Shown piece by piece: positions 1 through 12,300 of a DNA stretch of 64,000 bases. The notes beneath the pieces were generated by a model. The model did not search any database, was not told the DNA's origin, and worked only from the letters and a program-made list of their open reading frames with translations. Positions within the stretch are counted from its first letter, which is position 1. Every line of letters begins with the position of its first letter. A program made the position numbers and the translations under genes. The stretch spans positions 434,001-498,000 of the forward strand of contig JAFBJZ010000865.1 of NCBI GenBank assembly GCA_016785225.1. The letters are read 5' to 3'. The stretch comes from Psettodes erumei (Eukaryota > Chordata > Actinopteri > Pleuronectiformes > Psettodidae).

Positions 1-178
1 GTGCACGGTGTTGCAGCTGGGACACAAATAGTAATTTCTCTGTGTGCAGCCTGGTGGTAACTGGAGATTAGCTACTCCCTGTTTGAGGATGACCTTAAAG
101 GACCTGGGGAGAGTAAGAATCACACCGCGTTTCCTCTTTTTATGCACACAGTGCATCTTCCCTATATGGGGTCCTTAC

Positions 179-3100
179 CCCTGTCTGCCTCGCGGCTGCC
201 GGTGCCTCTCCTCTGTGTCACTTTGGCCTCCTCTTCCTCTGGATGGGGAACGAGTGCGAGTTCTGGGGCTGCTGGAGCTCCTCATGCCTATGGAGGCCCT
301 GCGCTGGCCCTGCAGAAACACACCACAAGCCCCAGAGAGACAGAGCGTCAAAACTGATCTGGTAACTCCTTATCATTACTGTTAGAACCTGAGAAGCAAT
401 GCAACATCAGAAATCATGTCTAATATCACAGAGCTCAGTAGATGACCATCCACCCGATGGTTTTAGTACCTGTCCCGAGCTGGGATTGGTTGCGGCCTTA
501 CTGGGCAGGGCCAGAGGGTCAGACTGGGTCATGGTGTTATCACTGTTAGCGCGCAGTAGGTGATGGGAATGGAGCGAGGGGAGAGGCAGTGTGTGGGCGC
601 TCTCTTTTCGCTTGGGAACATACTTTGGTGATTCCAAAAAGGGCACTGAAGATGGAGGCGTGAGGCGTGACGGCGAGGATCACATTAAGGGTTCAGGGGT
701 GAGGAGCAAGAAGTGAGGAAGGGGAGTGGGTTGTGATGGGGGTGGGATGAAATGGAGGGAGAAATCATTGACAGGGAAAAAGAAAGGATATTATAAGGGC
801 AAATACGTGGCAGATTTAGGAAGGTACAAAAAAGGCAGGCGTTGGGAACTGATATAATAGCCCCTTCAGAAGAGAAAGTTTGGCATGAAAGCTTACCTAC
901 GTCAGAATCTTTGTGGTTTTTGATGATTTCCCCGAGTTCAAAGTGACCAGACATTACAGCTAGCTGCAAAAATAGAGAAGAAAATGAGACATAATTGCTC
1001 TTGCTCTTGTAATTATTGCTATTTCTTGTTTTATTGTGTTGTTTCCTCTTCTCTCCTCTGTCTTTCTTTCTTTGTGACAAAACTGTAGGTTGAAACCACT
1101 CTAGAAATACAATTTCACTTTGCAAAAATTATAAAAAATTCCCATTTCTAAAAAATAATAATAACAAAACATTGTTAAACCATTTACCTGAAAAGGCGTC
1201 TGACCGTGTTTGTTCTTTGCCTCCTTATTTGCTCCCCTGTACAGAAGAACGCGGACACAGCTTTCCTGATCATTCAGAGAGGGAACATGATAGGTAAAGG
1301 CCTTTAGAAAAAACAGCTGTAATAATTATGGTAATATTACTTCAATATAAGGGATCCGTTTCTACACTTGCCTTGTTGTACAGGGCACAAATGTGAAGTG
1401 CAGAGTTCCCTGAGGCATTTTGAGAAGTAGTGTCTGCCCCATAAAACAGCAGATGCTCCAAGTGCTGGGCAAAGCCATTCTGGCAAGCCTTTTAATGTCA
1501 AGAGTGTGATAGAAATATCCACAAATTGTCAGTATTATAAAGTATGGAAGAAAACAAGTTAGAGTAAAGGGGCTGATTTATATATAGGGATGTTTCAGTG
1601 CAGGAGAATTAGGAAAACAAAGGGCGAAAAAGAAATATATTGCAAAAGAGATACAGAGAGAAAGAAAGGGAAATAATGTGTCTTACATCCACATTTAGAT
1701 CCATAATTACTCTTACAAGAAAAACAGGTCAGAGTCAATTACATTGCACCATGGTGAAAAAGAAAGGAAACAAAAACCATTAAAACAACAGATATGAGCC
1801 TGCTGCAGCCTGAGAGGTTTCCTCATGTTTTTTTCTGCAGGGACTAAAATATCACAAGATATGTACGAAGTAAAGAGAGAAAACACAGAGCACGGCTAAA
1901 ACCAAAATAAAATACCATGACAACCAGCTCGCAGCACAAACGCAAAGTTACCAGAATGTCACAGAGACGTAATGTCGGCAATGCACGCATATCTACAGTA
2001 AGAAAGAGATAATATCCAATGCTCTTTCTGAACTGGACCCAGCTCGAGATGACTCAGATTTGAACAGGTTTACGAAAAACTGTGTGGTTACCTCTGTCAC
2101 TGCAGTTTATTGATATTTTTTCAATGATATCATGATTCTCAGGGCCTTTTTACCGCTGACAGGCTGATACAGATGGAGAAATGGTGGGATGAAGGGGTAC
2201 CTTATGTATTTCTTCCATTCCAAACTCCTCTTCATCCCTGTGCTATGAAAAGAGAGAGAGAAGGAGGGGAGGAAGCAGAAGGAATGGAGAGAGGAGTGAG
2301 GAAGGCCGAGAGGAGATGGGTGTGTGAGAAAAGGCTGTGGGAGACTGAGGGCGATGGGACATGACCACAGAGGTGAGACGGAGTGACGTTGGTGCATTGC
2401 TTAAGTTTACGCGGAGCGAGAGACACAGACCAGAGACATTTAACGCTACAAGATGAGTGGAATCGATGGATGGATGGACAGATAAAAAATAGACAGACAG
2501 ATATAGATAGATAGATAGACTTGAACTGTATTTGGTGAAGTCTTTATAGATCCAAAATATTAACTGTCCAGTAGTACCTGATGGGACTCGTCCCAGCCAT
2601 TCTCGTCCCTCGTGCCTAACTTCGCCCTGTAGTACAGCAAGGTCTCGCAGCAGGACGTGTCGCCCCCTGTCAGTACAGTGTGGTACAGCGGGGTCAGGCC
2701 ACAGCGGTCTTTGTAGTCCGGAGACGCTCCGAGGGACAAGAGGACCTGACAAGGAGGTAAAACGAGAAGCTTTTTTTTCCTAAGTGTGGGTTTGTGTATG
2801 TTCTGTTTGTTGAGACAGACAAAGTAAGAAAGGAGGAGGAAGAATGAAAGAAGAATGCTGTTCAGTGTGAGGAATATTCAATGTGTGATAACTGCCAAAT
2901 AGTGTGCATGCATGTTGAAGGTGAAGCAGGGATTTTTTAAAAAATCACATGATCATATATTGGTAAAGAAAAACACCTAATGCTTCATATCATCTTTCAA
3001 TTCGATGTACACCCATTTATTTCAACACTGAAGACTGTTTATATAAAATGTTTACATGTCACCAACTTTATAGTGTCACTATAAACTCACAGTTATCATT

Positions 3101-6100
3101 TATCATTCAAATCTTTATTTTGTCCACATCGCTGGCCCTACAAGAGTATGTTTGCAGTCTGTGAGCACGTGACTCTAATTCAAAGTCCTTACCAGCAGCC
3201 CAGCATGATTTTGAGCCCTAACAGCTTTGTGCACAGCTGTCAAGCTGTCTCTGCTTCTGAAATCCAAATGGGCGCCGCCCTGAACCAGCACCCTGATGCC
3301 CTCCACCGGCAGGCTGGACTGCATAGCCACAGAGAGCGGGGTTTCTGACCCAGCAGAGGAGGTTTGGGGAAGGAGGGAGGGAGGTCAGGCAAGTATGTTG
3401 AAAATCCATCTCAAGATATTCTAACAGTATTTGAAATAGTTGTTTCTCCATATCACTTATAGCAAAAACTATATCCTGAGTCAAAAAAGGAATTGAGAGG
3501 TTGCACACGTGGGCTTTTGACAAACTCACCTCCACTGTCAGGGTCATGAAAGTTTGGATCAAGACCTTTATCAAGGACTTTTGCCATCTTCTCTATTGCT
3601 CCGGTCTGAATGTAATCCAGGAATTTCTTCAGACTTGCCTGGGAGGGGTAGAAGAGGAAGGAAAAGGATGTCACTGAGTGGAAATTAACACACCGGTAAT
3701 GTTTAATATACAAGAGAAGAAATACCTTTGTGCTGAGCTTTGACAGAGCCTTTTCATCCAGATTTGTCTGTTTATAAACTCTGGTTTTGTACCTAAACTG
3801 AGGACCAGAAAAAAAGATACATATGAAAACTGTGACTCACTGCAACACAGTTCAGTTTATCAGTGACAGTGTACATAGAGGAAATAACGAAAAAAGAGTA
3901 CTTTTTGTGCTTCTAAATCTGTGGTTTCGACTGTGTTTTACACTATGACCATTTCTCTCTTGAAAGCAGAGAAGAAATGCTGGGAACTGCTTTTCTGGGG
4001 AAATAATTCAATTTTGCTAATTTCAGTGTTGCTGCTTTAAACCATAAAAAGCACCATTTCTCTTGTTAACTGCAGCTAAACTCTCTCAGTGTTTCCACAA
4101 ATTCACTCTCCCACTCAAAGGTGCTGGAACAGCACCATGATTTATAATATGACGTCAGATTTGGTTCCCTGTTTTGTTTTGTTTTTTCAGGGGGAAAAGC
4201 TTGATCACGCATAAGGCTCCCTCCTTTAAACCTGCTACTAAAAAAGCAATAGATTCAGTGTTTGGATTGGAATAATATGGAATATGAATTTTTTATTCAT
4301 GGTCTCGAGAATCAGTTTTCAAAAATCCCCTCCTCAAAAGATGGGTCAACCGAGGTCAGGTGGGTTTACCTTCCACTCTGAGTGACGGGCCGCACTGATG
4401 AAAACCACCGGACTAGGATGTGCCGTCTCCACATCCGTACTGTATTGTGATGGCAAACCATTTACTGTCTCAGGAGCTGTGTCTGCGCTCATGTCTAAAG
4501 AGCTGACAGCAGAACTGAGCCACATACTGCACCTCAGGCAGCCAGAGAGCAGCTGCAGTTTTCAAGCATCAGATACTTAGAATCAAAAACTGCAGTGTGC
4601 TTATCAGTAAGTGGTGGTACATCGTAAAATCTACTGTCCAGAGACTACTCTATACCAGCGAATACTGGTCCAGTTCAAGCACTGAACTGGGAATACAAAT
4701 ATGACATGACTCATGCTATAAATGCATCCACGCATGGCGCCGTGAGATACATTCTGCCATGGCGTCTCGTTACAAAGACTCATCAGTGCACAGACGTGTC
4801 CTCATCTGGAGCTTTGTCAAGAATGTAAACACTCTGGTTTGGAGCCAAACCCTGCACGCAGGGATTCTGTTTCAGCCCCACCCAGCTCATCAACATCTAC
4901 AGCAGCTGGACCACCAGAGGGCACTGTGAGATAATCATATCGCAGCACGAAACAGCCCAGTCCCTAACAGTGACACAGTACACAACATGCAATTAAATCC
5001 ATGTTGTGCTTGTTATTTTCAGCTTATTTACTATGTCGAACGTGGGAATTAAACTTTTGACTTAATTATGAGCAATAAAGTTTCAAGCGGAGTGGAGTGC
5101 AGTGGTTAATGCCATTAAACTGCAAATGTACAGTAAGAGATTGATTTTTTGTATTTTTTGTGTATTGAAATTTGACAACCTTTAAGCCAACATATAAATA
5201 AATCAGCTATTAGACTGCTGTTGCTGGGAACATAAAGGCTCTGAGGAATTTAGATCTTTATGTTAGGAAACAAGATCTGTAGACAATATAACTGAACTTA
5301 GTCCACAAGTATGGGAAAAAAAACTCCAGTAATAATACTTATGAATATTTAAACAATCTTAATTTCAGAGAGTGGTTCACTTCCATACCTCCAAGTAAGG
5401 AACCCCTTTCTCAAAGGACTGGGAGTAGTCTCGCAGGGCCCGCTCCTCCTCCAAGAACTTGGCGTCCCGTCCATCTCCGGCCGGCTGGAAGAGGCCATAG
5501 TTGTAGACGTCCCACAATGATTCGCTGAGGGATAAGATGATCTGCTGCTTAGCGCTCCACACCGTGCAGTCCTGGTCAAACTGGAGACACCTCTGATGGA
5601 CAGGGAAACACAGGGCACAGCCGAGGTCAGAGGGCAGTGTAGGCCATGGATGTATTACAGGACTTTGTCACACTATTCATTCACAAATTAGATTCAAATG
5701 AGGAACATAACTATGTACATTTGATGAGTCTGAATACTTTACTTGTGTACAATTTTGAGTGAGTTGGAAAGGAGAATTTCAATCTAAAGCTAATTCATAC
5801 TAATTCATATAGCAGCTAGTTTTTTGATTTATTTTTCTGTGCTAGTTTGTCTTGTTTTCAGCCATGTCTTTTATGTTCAACTTTTGTTTACCAGCAAATT
5901 CTCATTCTTCGTATTATCACTTTTACTAGGGTTACTATTACTACTATACTACTAATTAATACAATGCTACTTTTAGTTTGGACCCTATGTTAGTCTATCC
6001 TTTTTGATACCTCTGCCTGCTTATTTGACTAAATTTCTGTGAATAAAAATCTTCAGAAACACACTTTTTTATTGTTGCCTGTTGTTGTTGCCTGATACCA

Positions 6101-7029
6101 TTTGAGACCACTGTCTGAGCCAAAGGTGATAGAAGCATGATGGCTTTAACATCAGTCGGTGAATGTCGAACGCATGAGCGTGTGCTGTGAACAGAATATG
6201 AATGTACTACTTTTGAATAATTAATCATCTGTCACATTAATGGAAATATGGTATCCTTACAGTCTGCTATAGGCTATTGACGCTCGGGTCTTGCTCATTA
6301 TCACACCACTTTTGTCTTTACCCCTAATGACGAAGTAAAGATTGGGATAAATATTTCTCTCTCCTTATTTATTTTCTTTGATCTCTGCATGCACAATCCA
6401 CAAGAATAAGAAAACACACCAGTTTGGGGGGGGAAAATCTGCTTTTGCCTCTTACTGTATGTCTCTGTGTGGTACACTAGAGGCCCACTGGCCACAATGA
6501 AAAAATACCTTGGACATATTATGTGTCTGTGGTGTGCCTAACTAGATTTCACAGTGATTTGTGCACTGCCCATTTCCCCATATTATTCCATTTTCTTGCA
6601 TTTCCACAGGAAGGCCATCTTTTTTATCCGTTTCTTATTAAAGTCTGGAGCCGGAGGACAGAGCTGAGAGGTCTGAATGAGATGTATGCATCCATGCTAT
6701 TGTTCCATTTCAGAGAACTGTAACTAAAATTGCACAGCTCAGCACACTTCAGTGTCCCCTCTGCTCCACCACCCCCACCCCAAGCACACACACACTAGTT
6801 TGTGCTATTTGATAGTGTAGCCAACTGTATTGGCATGGCAACCAGTTCATTAGCTGAGCCAGGCACCCGTTGCCGTAGCAATGTCTTAGTGGTCCCTGGG
6901 AGGTAAACCACATGATGAGGATGTACACGTTTGTGTGTGTATGTGCATGCATATAAGTTGCAAAGAATGTGTGTATCAGTGCATTCTTATGGGAGTGAAA
7001 TTGTGCAGTGTAGTGCATATATTTTTACA

Positions 7030-7065
<36 letters not shown>

Positions 7066-9339
7066 TTAGCTGATCCCTGGGAGAGATGTCTAATGTAATG
7101 TATAGTGTATATTACAGTGACACCACATCTCTCCCCCCATCATTCTCTTTTATAAAATCAAGTATTTTCTTAGATTTCTCCAGCAGTACTTGTTATTCTG
7201 ACCTTCACTGTGCAGTATTATGACATTTGTAAACGTATATATCTTTCTTTTTGCTTATTCACCCCCCCCCAACTCTCTCTTTGTAGCATCCATTTCCACT
7301 CTCAGTCCCTTTAACTAGCTCCTTATTTTCACTCCCTCTCTTCATCTCACTTTAATTTGACTCAATATTTCAGCTGCGAGGTTTGGGGTGCTGACCGTTT
7401 TGGCAGCTGGGCGCAGAGCTTGAATGCGATGCCTGTGACTGATGGAGACCTAAGAGCAACACAGATGCCTTCTGCACATTTCCTTCCTTTTCAGTCACTC
7501 ACTTCTTCAGCTCTCCCAAAACTCATTAAAAACCTATTAGATAATTAGCAATTACTGTTATATTGAGGGCAGATTAGCTGACATGTAGAACAGTCGGCAT
7601 GTTCAGGGAGTTGAAAATGGAGAAAGGATGATGATTGGGGGGGGGTTGCAGCCGGGCACCCATTCTCACCTGGATATGGTGTGTGGAGGCTGGTCAATTC
7701 TCACCTGCTGCCACTGTACAGCTGAGAGCTGCTATAAGTGTGAATTGATACTAGCTTCAGTTTTGGAAACTAATTATGCCCATACCTAACCAATGGCAGA
7801 TGCTTACATGTTGTTGCTGACTGAATCTGTCTGCCCTCACAGGTTGCAAAACAAAAACAAGTCAAGCTCTGTATTTTTTTTCTACTTCGTTTTGGGACCC
7901 ATCCCTGGGCCTGTGGGAGAACTGAAATGAAAATGCTTTGAAATAAGAGATGCGCTTTGTGCAGTTGTGCACACTATTTGGCTAATGCACAAAACTTTGT
8001 GCGTAAAGAACCCCCGGGTGCTTTTCAGCAGCTAATATGAAACAGATGTAGAGTCAACACTGCAGCAAAAATGCTGAAAATGTTTTCATTTAGGGTTGCA
8101 AAAAAGCGGAGTTTAGAAAGAAAACAGTTTTGAGTCCTTTTAGGTTCCATGAGGAAAGACAGAGCAAGCATATAAAACTGACCTGACCTGATAGGCTAGC
8201 TGAGGGGCCTCAGTTAGTGAAAGTGGTGACCAACACCCCAGGGTGAACTCTTACCAAATCCCAGATGTGTTTTAGAAGAACTATCAAAAATCTTAATACA
8301 AAGATGTGATTTGGAATAACACATTCTTTGAGCTCGCCACTGAATACCGATGAAGTACAAATGATAACCCCTACACTAAAATGATCTTTAAAATTTTAGT
8401 TTTGTCTGTACTTGCAGAGATTACAGGTTACATAAGCAAAATAAATTACTGCCTTGAAAAAACATATTTCACTTCAGTTTGTTGAATTAAATGTGGCTTT
8501 CTCTCTGAGGCTGTGATATCAAAGAGACTTGCCTTGAAGCATGCTCTCATTTGGAAAGATCTCCAGTCAGTGCCCTGTTTGTGAAATGATTACTTTTTAA
8601 TAGAGATTAACGTTGGAGTTTAATTGAGTTTGACAGTTGATTATTCTAAATGTTTGCTCATTTTTCTTACAAATGTTAGACATGAGGAGCTGAGCTGTGC
8701 TACAGTATTTTTTTTCCACAGTATTTTTCTTGACTTTTAAAATTTGTTTGCATTTTCGGATTTTCCAGATTTTGATCAGATCAAGAAGAACCTTGGACCG
8801 CTTTGCGTGTCGTGTCGGTGTCATGAGCATTTTGCACCTACCGTTTGTTTGATGTCAGGAATTCCAATGCGAAACACCATCATGGTCAGGAAAGTGTCCT
8901 CCAGTGGGGCCACTGTGGTCATGCTGCGCTCCATGAGAGCTCGTCTCTTCTGCAGCGCACTCAGGCCTTGGTGATGAAACTGCTGATTGGCTGAAACTAG
9001 GTGATGGTGCTGCTTATTGGCAGCTTGGTGATGTAGCGGGGCTTGATTTGGCATATAAGCAATACCTCGGTTGCCCAGGTTGCCTGGCCTCAGCGGCCGG
9101 TCTGCTCTCTGTCTGCCGACCACAATGGCTGCAGGTTTCACCACTTCGCCGCCTGTCCCTTCCCAGGATTGTCGTCCTCCCTTCATTTCCTTCTCCTCAA
9201 GACTCTCTAACCCTCCATTCTCTGTGTCACGTCCACCTTCCTCTTTTCCGTTTTCTCTTCCCTGCTCCTCTTCCTCCTCCTCATCCTCCCCATCTTTGTC
9301 ATCCTGACCGGGATAAAAGTGCTCATTATTTCCCAGCAT
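179..9339 (-). CDS. shank1: SHANK-family postsynaptic scaffold, probably SHANK1; N-terminal part, 3' end beyond window
   Basis: SHANK proteins are master scaffolds of the excitatory postsynaptic density. Eleven exons are visible, in coding order: 8842-9339, 5389-5592, 3726-3797, 3530-3638, 3193-3344, 2578-2745, 1372-1488, 1188-1265, 897-963, 470-645 and 179-309. They encode about 590 residues with consistent phase. Residues 1-150 are acidic and poly-Glu rich. The SPN domain begins near FRIGIPD; its Arg matches the Ras/Rap-contact Arg of SHANK3, and the following Lys is Arg here. Ankyrin repeats span roughly residues 260-480 (KGLDPNFHDPDSG, ALHICALYNK). A Ser/Arg linker follows (LLRANSDN; SPRTRTRSPSRGRG), which fits SHANK1 best. 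The ATG at 9337-9339 is chosen because a good 3' splice site (polypyrimidine then CAG) ends at 9360, just upstream, implying a 5'UTR exon further out. SH3, PDZ, proline-rich and SAM exons lie off the left edge. Paralogue choice rests partly on the slc17a7/slc6a16/eps8l1 neighbourhood; SHANK2 or SHANK3 are less likely. Confidence 0.88.
2465..2520. repeat. Degenerate GATG/GACA/GATA tetranucleotide microsatellite
   Basis: Runs of ATGG, GACA and GATA units lie in a shank1 intron, about 60 bp past the donor of the exon at 2578-2745. It is a simple repeat with no coding role. Confidence 0.85.
7031..7064. repeat. Compound (TG)n-(AG)n microsatellite
   Basis: A TG run passes directly into an AG run inside the large first coding intron of shank1 (5593-8841). 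The rest of this intron shows no exon that I can support. Confidence 0.9.
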
Positions 9340-9360
9340 CCTTTGCTGTGCAGGGGTCAC

Positions 9361-12300
9361 TGCAGAGAGGGCTGAGTGACATAGCTGTCATGGAGACAAA
9401 ACATGGCTATCCCATGAGACTGGCTTCATCCTTAGAAACATGCTGTGGGAAACAGGCAGAGAAGGGAGTAAACATTGGTCATTTAACTGTTATCATTTCA
9501 CTGATAGAGTGAGCTTTACAAAATTAGAAAAAGGCACGTGCAATAATAGAAAAACTAGCCACCGGCAATGCTAATAAGTCCACATGTGTGAATGAGCACA
9601 GAGCTGGTCCACATTTTCCATTTAGCAACTGGGAATGCATCGGGGAATAGCAGGCTGATGGAAGACAGGCTATATATAAACTCAGTGAATTTGCATCACA
9701 GGTTCTTTTGCAGAAGGGAGTGAGTTGGATATGCAGTTTCGTTTCACATGAGGTCAAGATCATTGCTACTTTGTGATAATGAAGCCAACCCATGTCTGAG
9801 GCACAGCCCGGGGCAAGCAGCTAAATGTGAGCTCCTTAAAGGAAAATTCCACCCACAGCACCTTGTACGCTGTTATACTGCATATCATCACTGCCTGTGC
9901 CCGATGTTCACTGCGATGCAGGTCTTGTTGTTAAACAAGGTGTTGGGATGGATCTCTTGGTCACTTTCCCGTCAGTCCCTCCACCTTCTCTTGACCATGT
10001 TGACATGGTTCAGAGAGGGGATTCTTTCTCCACAATACCTTGTCACAACCCCCAGAGACATGCCTGAACTTGTTGCACAAAGCTCTGTGCAGCTTTAACA
10101 GTTTGGTCGGCAGCATACTTCAAACCAAATTAAATTGGGTTTATTTGCACTTGCAAACTGATGGATTTGCAACAACAAAACACAGGGAATGTGCTTTGGT
10201 TGTTGATGCGTAGAAAGCCTAAAGCCAGGTTTTTCACACAGTTGGTGAGAAGCATCTGCTAACATATATCTATAAAGCCTTTGAGCTGTGAGTTTTCTGG
10301 CCAACTTCTAAAAGTTCTACTTTGTGCATCCTTGTTAACTGGTTTTGAGCATAAGTTATATGATGGCTGCACGGCCTCTGAGACGCAGACAACTTGCAGG
10401 CTTTTGCAGTAAGCCTGTGTGGACACCATTAAAATAATAGACTGGGCTTGTTCCGAAGCAGCAGATCACACAGACAACCTACAGTAACATCAGCCCATGT
10501 TCCAAATTTAAGGGGATTTATGGGTTTTACTCAGCAAAAGCTGAGCTTCTTGGAAGTCACATCTGAGTATAATAGTATTCGCTCTATGCACAGTTGTTTC
10601 AATACTTCGAGAACAGGCCAAACTCAACTTAGTTTGAAGAATGCTCAAAGTTCAGGAGATTTTTCTAGCTGAGAAAAGCAACAGCCCCCTTCATTTAAAC
10701 CCAACCCAAGTGCTCTTCCTACATGGCTTTTACATCTTGAAGGACTGACACTAATTCGTAATGTTGATATGTTTAGATTACTGAAACACTTCCTTCTACA
10801 AAACTCAGCTGACCCTGTTTGAAAAATATCTTAAATTTTCTTGCGCATTTGGCCAGCTATCTGCAGGAAGGAAAAAGCACTATCAGACAATACAAGTGAC
10901 CCAACAAACTTAGTGTTGCAACACAAGTAGCATCACTAGGTTGCAACACAAGTTGCATCACTAAGAGCTATTTCGAAAACAATTTTAAAAGTGGTTTTTG
11001 CGTGGATTTTTGCTTTAATAATGTGTTTGAGATGGCTTCAGATTTGGCATACTGGTGCCTCCCATATGTCCTGACCTGGTTTTTCTCTGGTGAAGTCTGG
11101 CTAAAGGGGCTTTGCCATCATGCAGATCTGGAACAATGACAACATAGTGATGGTGAATGACACAGGGAATCCCCCACTGTCTCATTGGCAGTTTGGTGCT
11201 CTGAATATCATATGAGTCTGAGATAGATGAGTGCTCAGATGGACAGATGGATCTCATGGACACAAACACAAATTAGGACAGAGATCTAAACTCACTCGCA
11301 GATTACCAACATGCAGGTACTTAAAGAGTCAATAAGTTATTATTAGAATATCTAGAAAACATGGCGTTGATGGAGGTTAAAGGGGCTTTAAGTGATCTAT
11401 GACTTATCAACCTCTATCGTTGACCAAGGAACATCGACAGGTGTCTGGCACAGCTTACAGTGGCCTGTAATTGACATAGATAATAATGTAGAGATAAAGA
11501 AGCTAGCCAATAGCCAGGCATCCAACAGAAACAGTAAATGAAGAGGTCATAGTGTAGCCGCATTCAAAATGCTGAAACAAGAGGGTTGCTTTGTCGTTTG
11601 GCTTGAAAACTTGTCATTACTGGCTCAACCTTGGATTGTGTAATGTGTAATGTGTTTGAGTGTGTATACCTTCACTCTTGGAATATCCTTGCAATAACAG
11701 GAAGCTTTGTTTTGTGTTGCAGAAATATCCCTTTTTCTACTGTCCTGTACCGTTAATCATCTTGCAATTCCTCCAGTTATTCTAACAACCCCTTTTAGGG
11801 ATCCTTACCCCCAGGTTGGAAACCACTGGGTTAAGATTATGCTCAGTTTAGATCCTGGGACTCAGGAAAATGGCTCAATCTCTAAAATAAATTTGCAGAC
11901 CTTGCAGAAATTATTGTGATTGGTTTAGACAGTGTGGTTGTTTTATGCTATGGAACAATACACTGCAGCGCACGGCATCTTTCAAGACAACCGTCTTTTA
12001 AATGCCATAACTATAAAGTCAGCATTCAATCATGCATGCAAAACAGGTCGTGTCTGGTCTGTTCATATCTCTCTGGCCAAAAGGAAGTCTGCTATTTGGG
12101 CATTTCTGGGTAAAATAGCAACCAAGACAAGATACCAGAGTGGAAAGCGAACTGCCGTTTCCCAAGATGCTCAGAGAGTGACAGGGTGGGGCACTTAAAC
12201 ACAAACACAATACTTGTCAGAGCAAGTAAACAAGAGAAAACAACAAGGGGAGAAAACTGTGGGATGATTTCAGAAAAACATTGCAACCACTTGAGAAAAA

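Noticed and set aside
5085..5130. Phrase GGAGTGCAGTGGTTAATGCC resembling a tRNA-derived SINE head
   Set aside because: Too short, with no box B or tail; could be chance.
9358..9360. Upstream GTG as start of shank1
   Set aside because: It overlaps the splice acceptor (TCTCTGCAG at 9360); the first ATG in the exon at 9339 is the sensible start.
11790..11842. Phrase ending CCCCAGGTTGGAAACCACTG that resembles a common vertebrate repeat
   Set aside because: Only about 40 bp; no family or boundaries can be supported.
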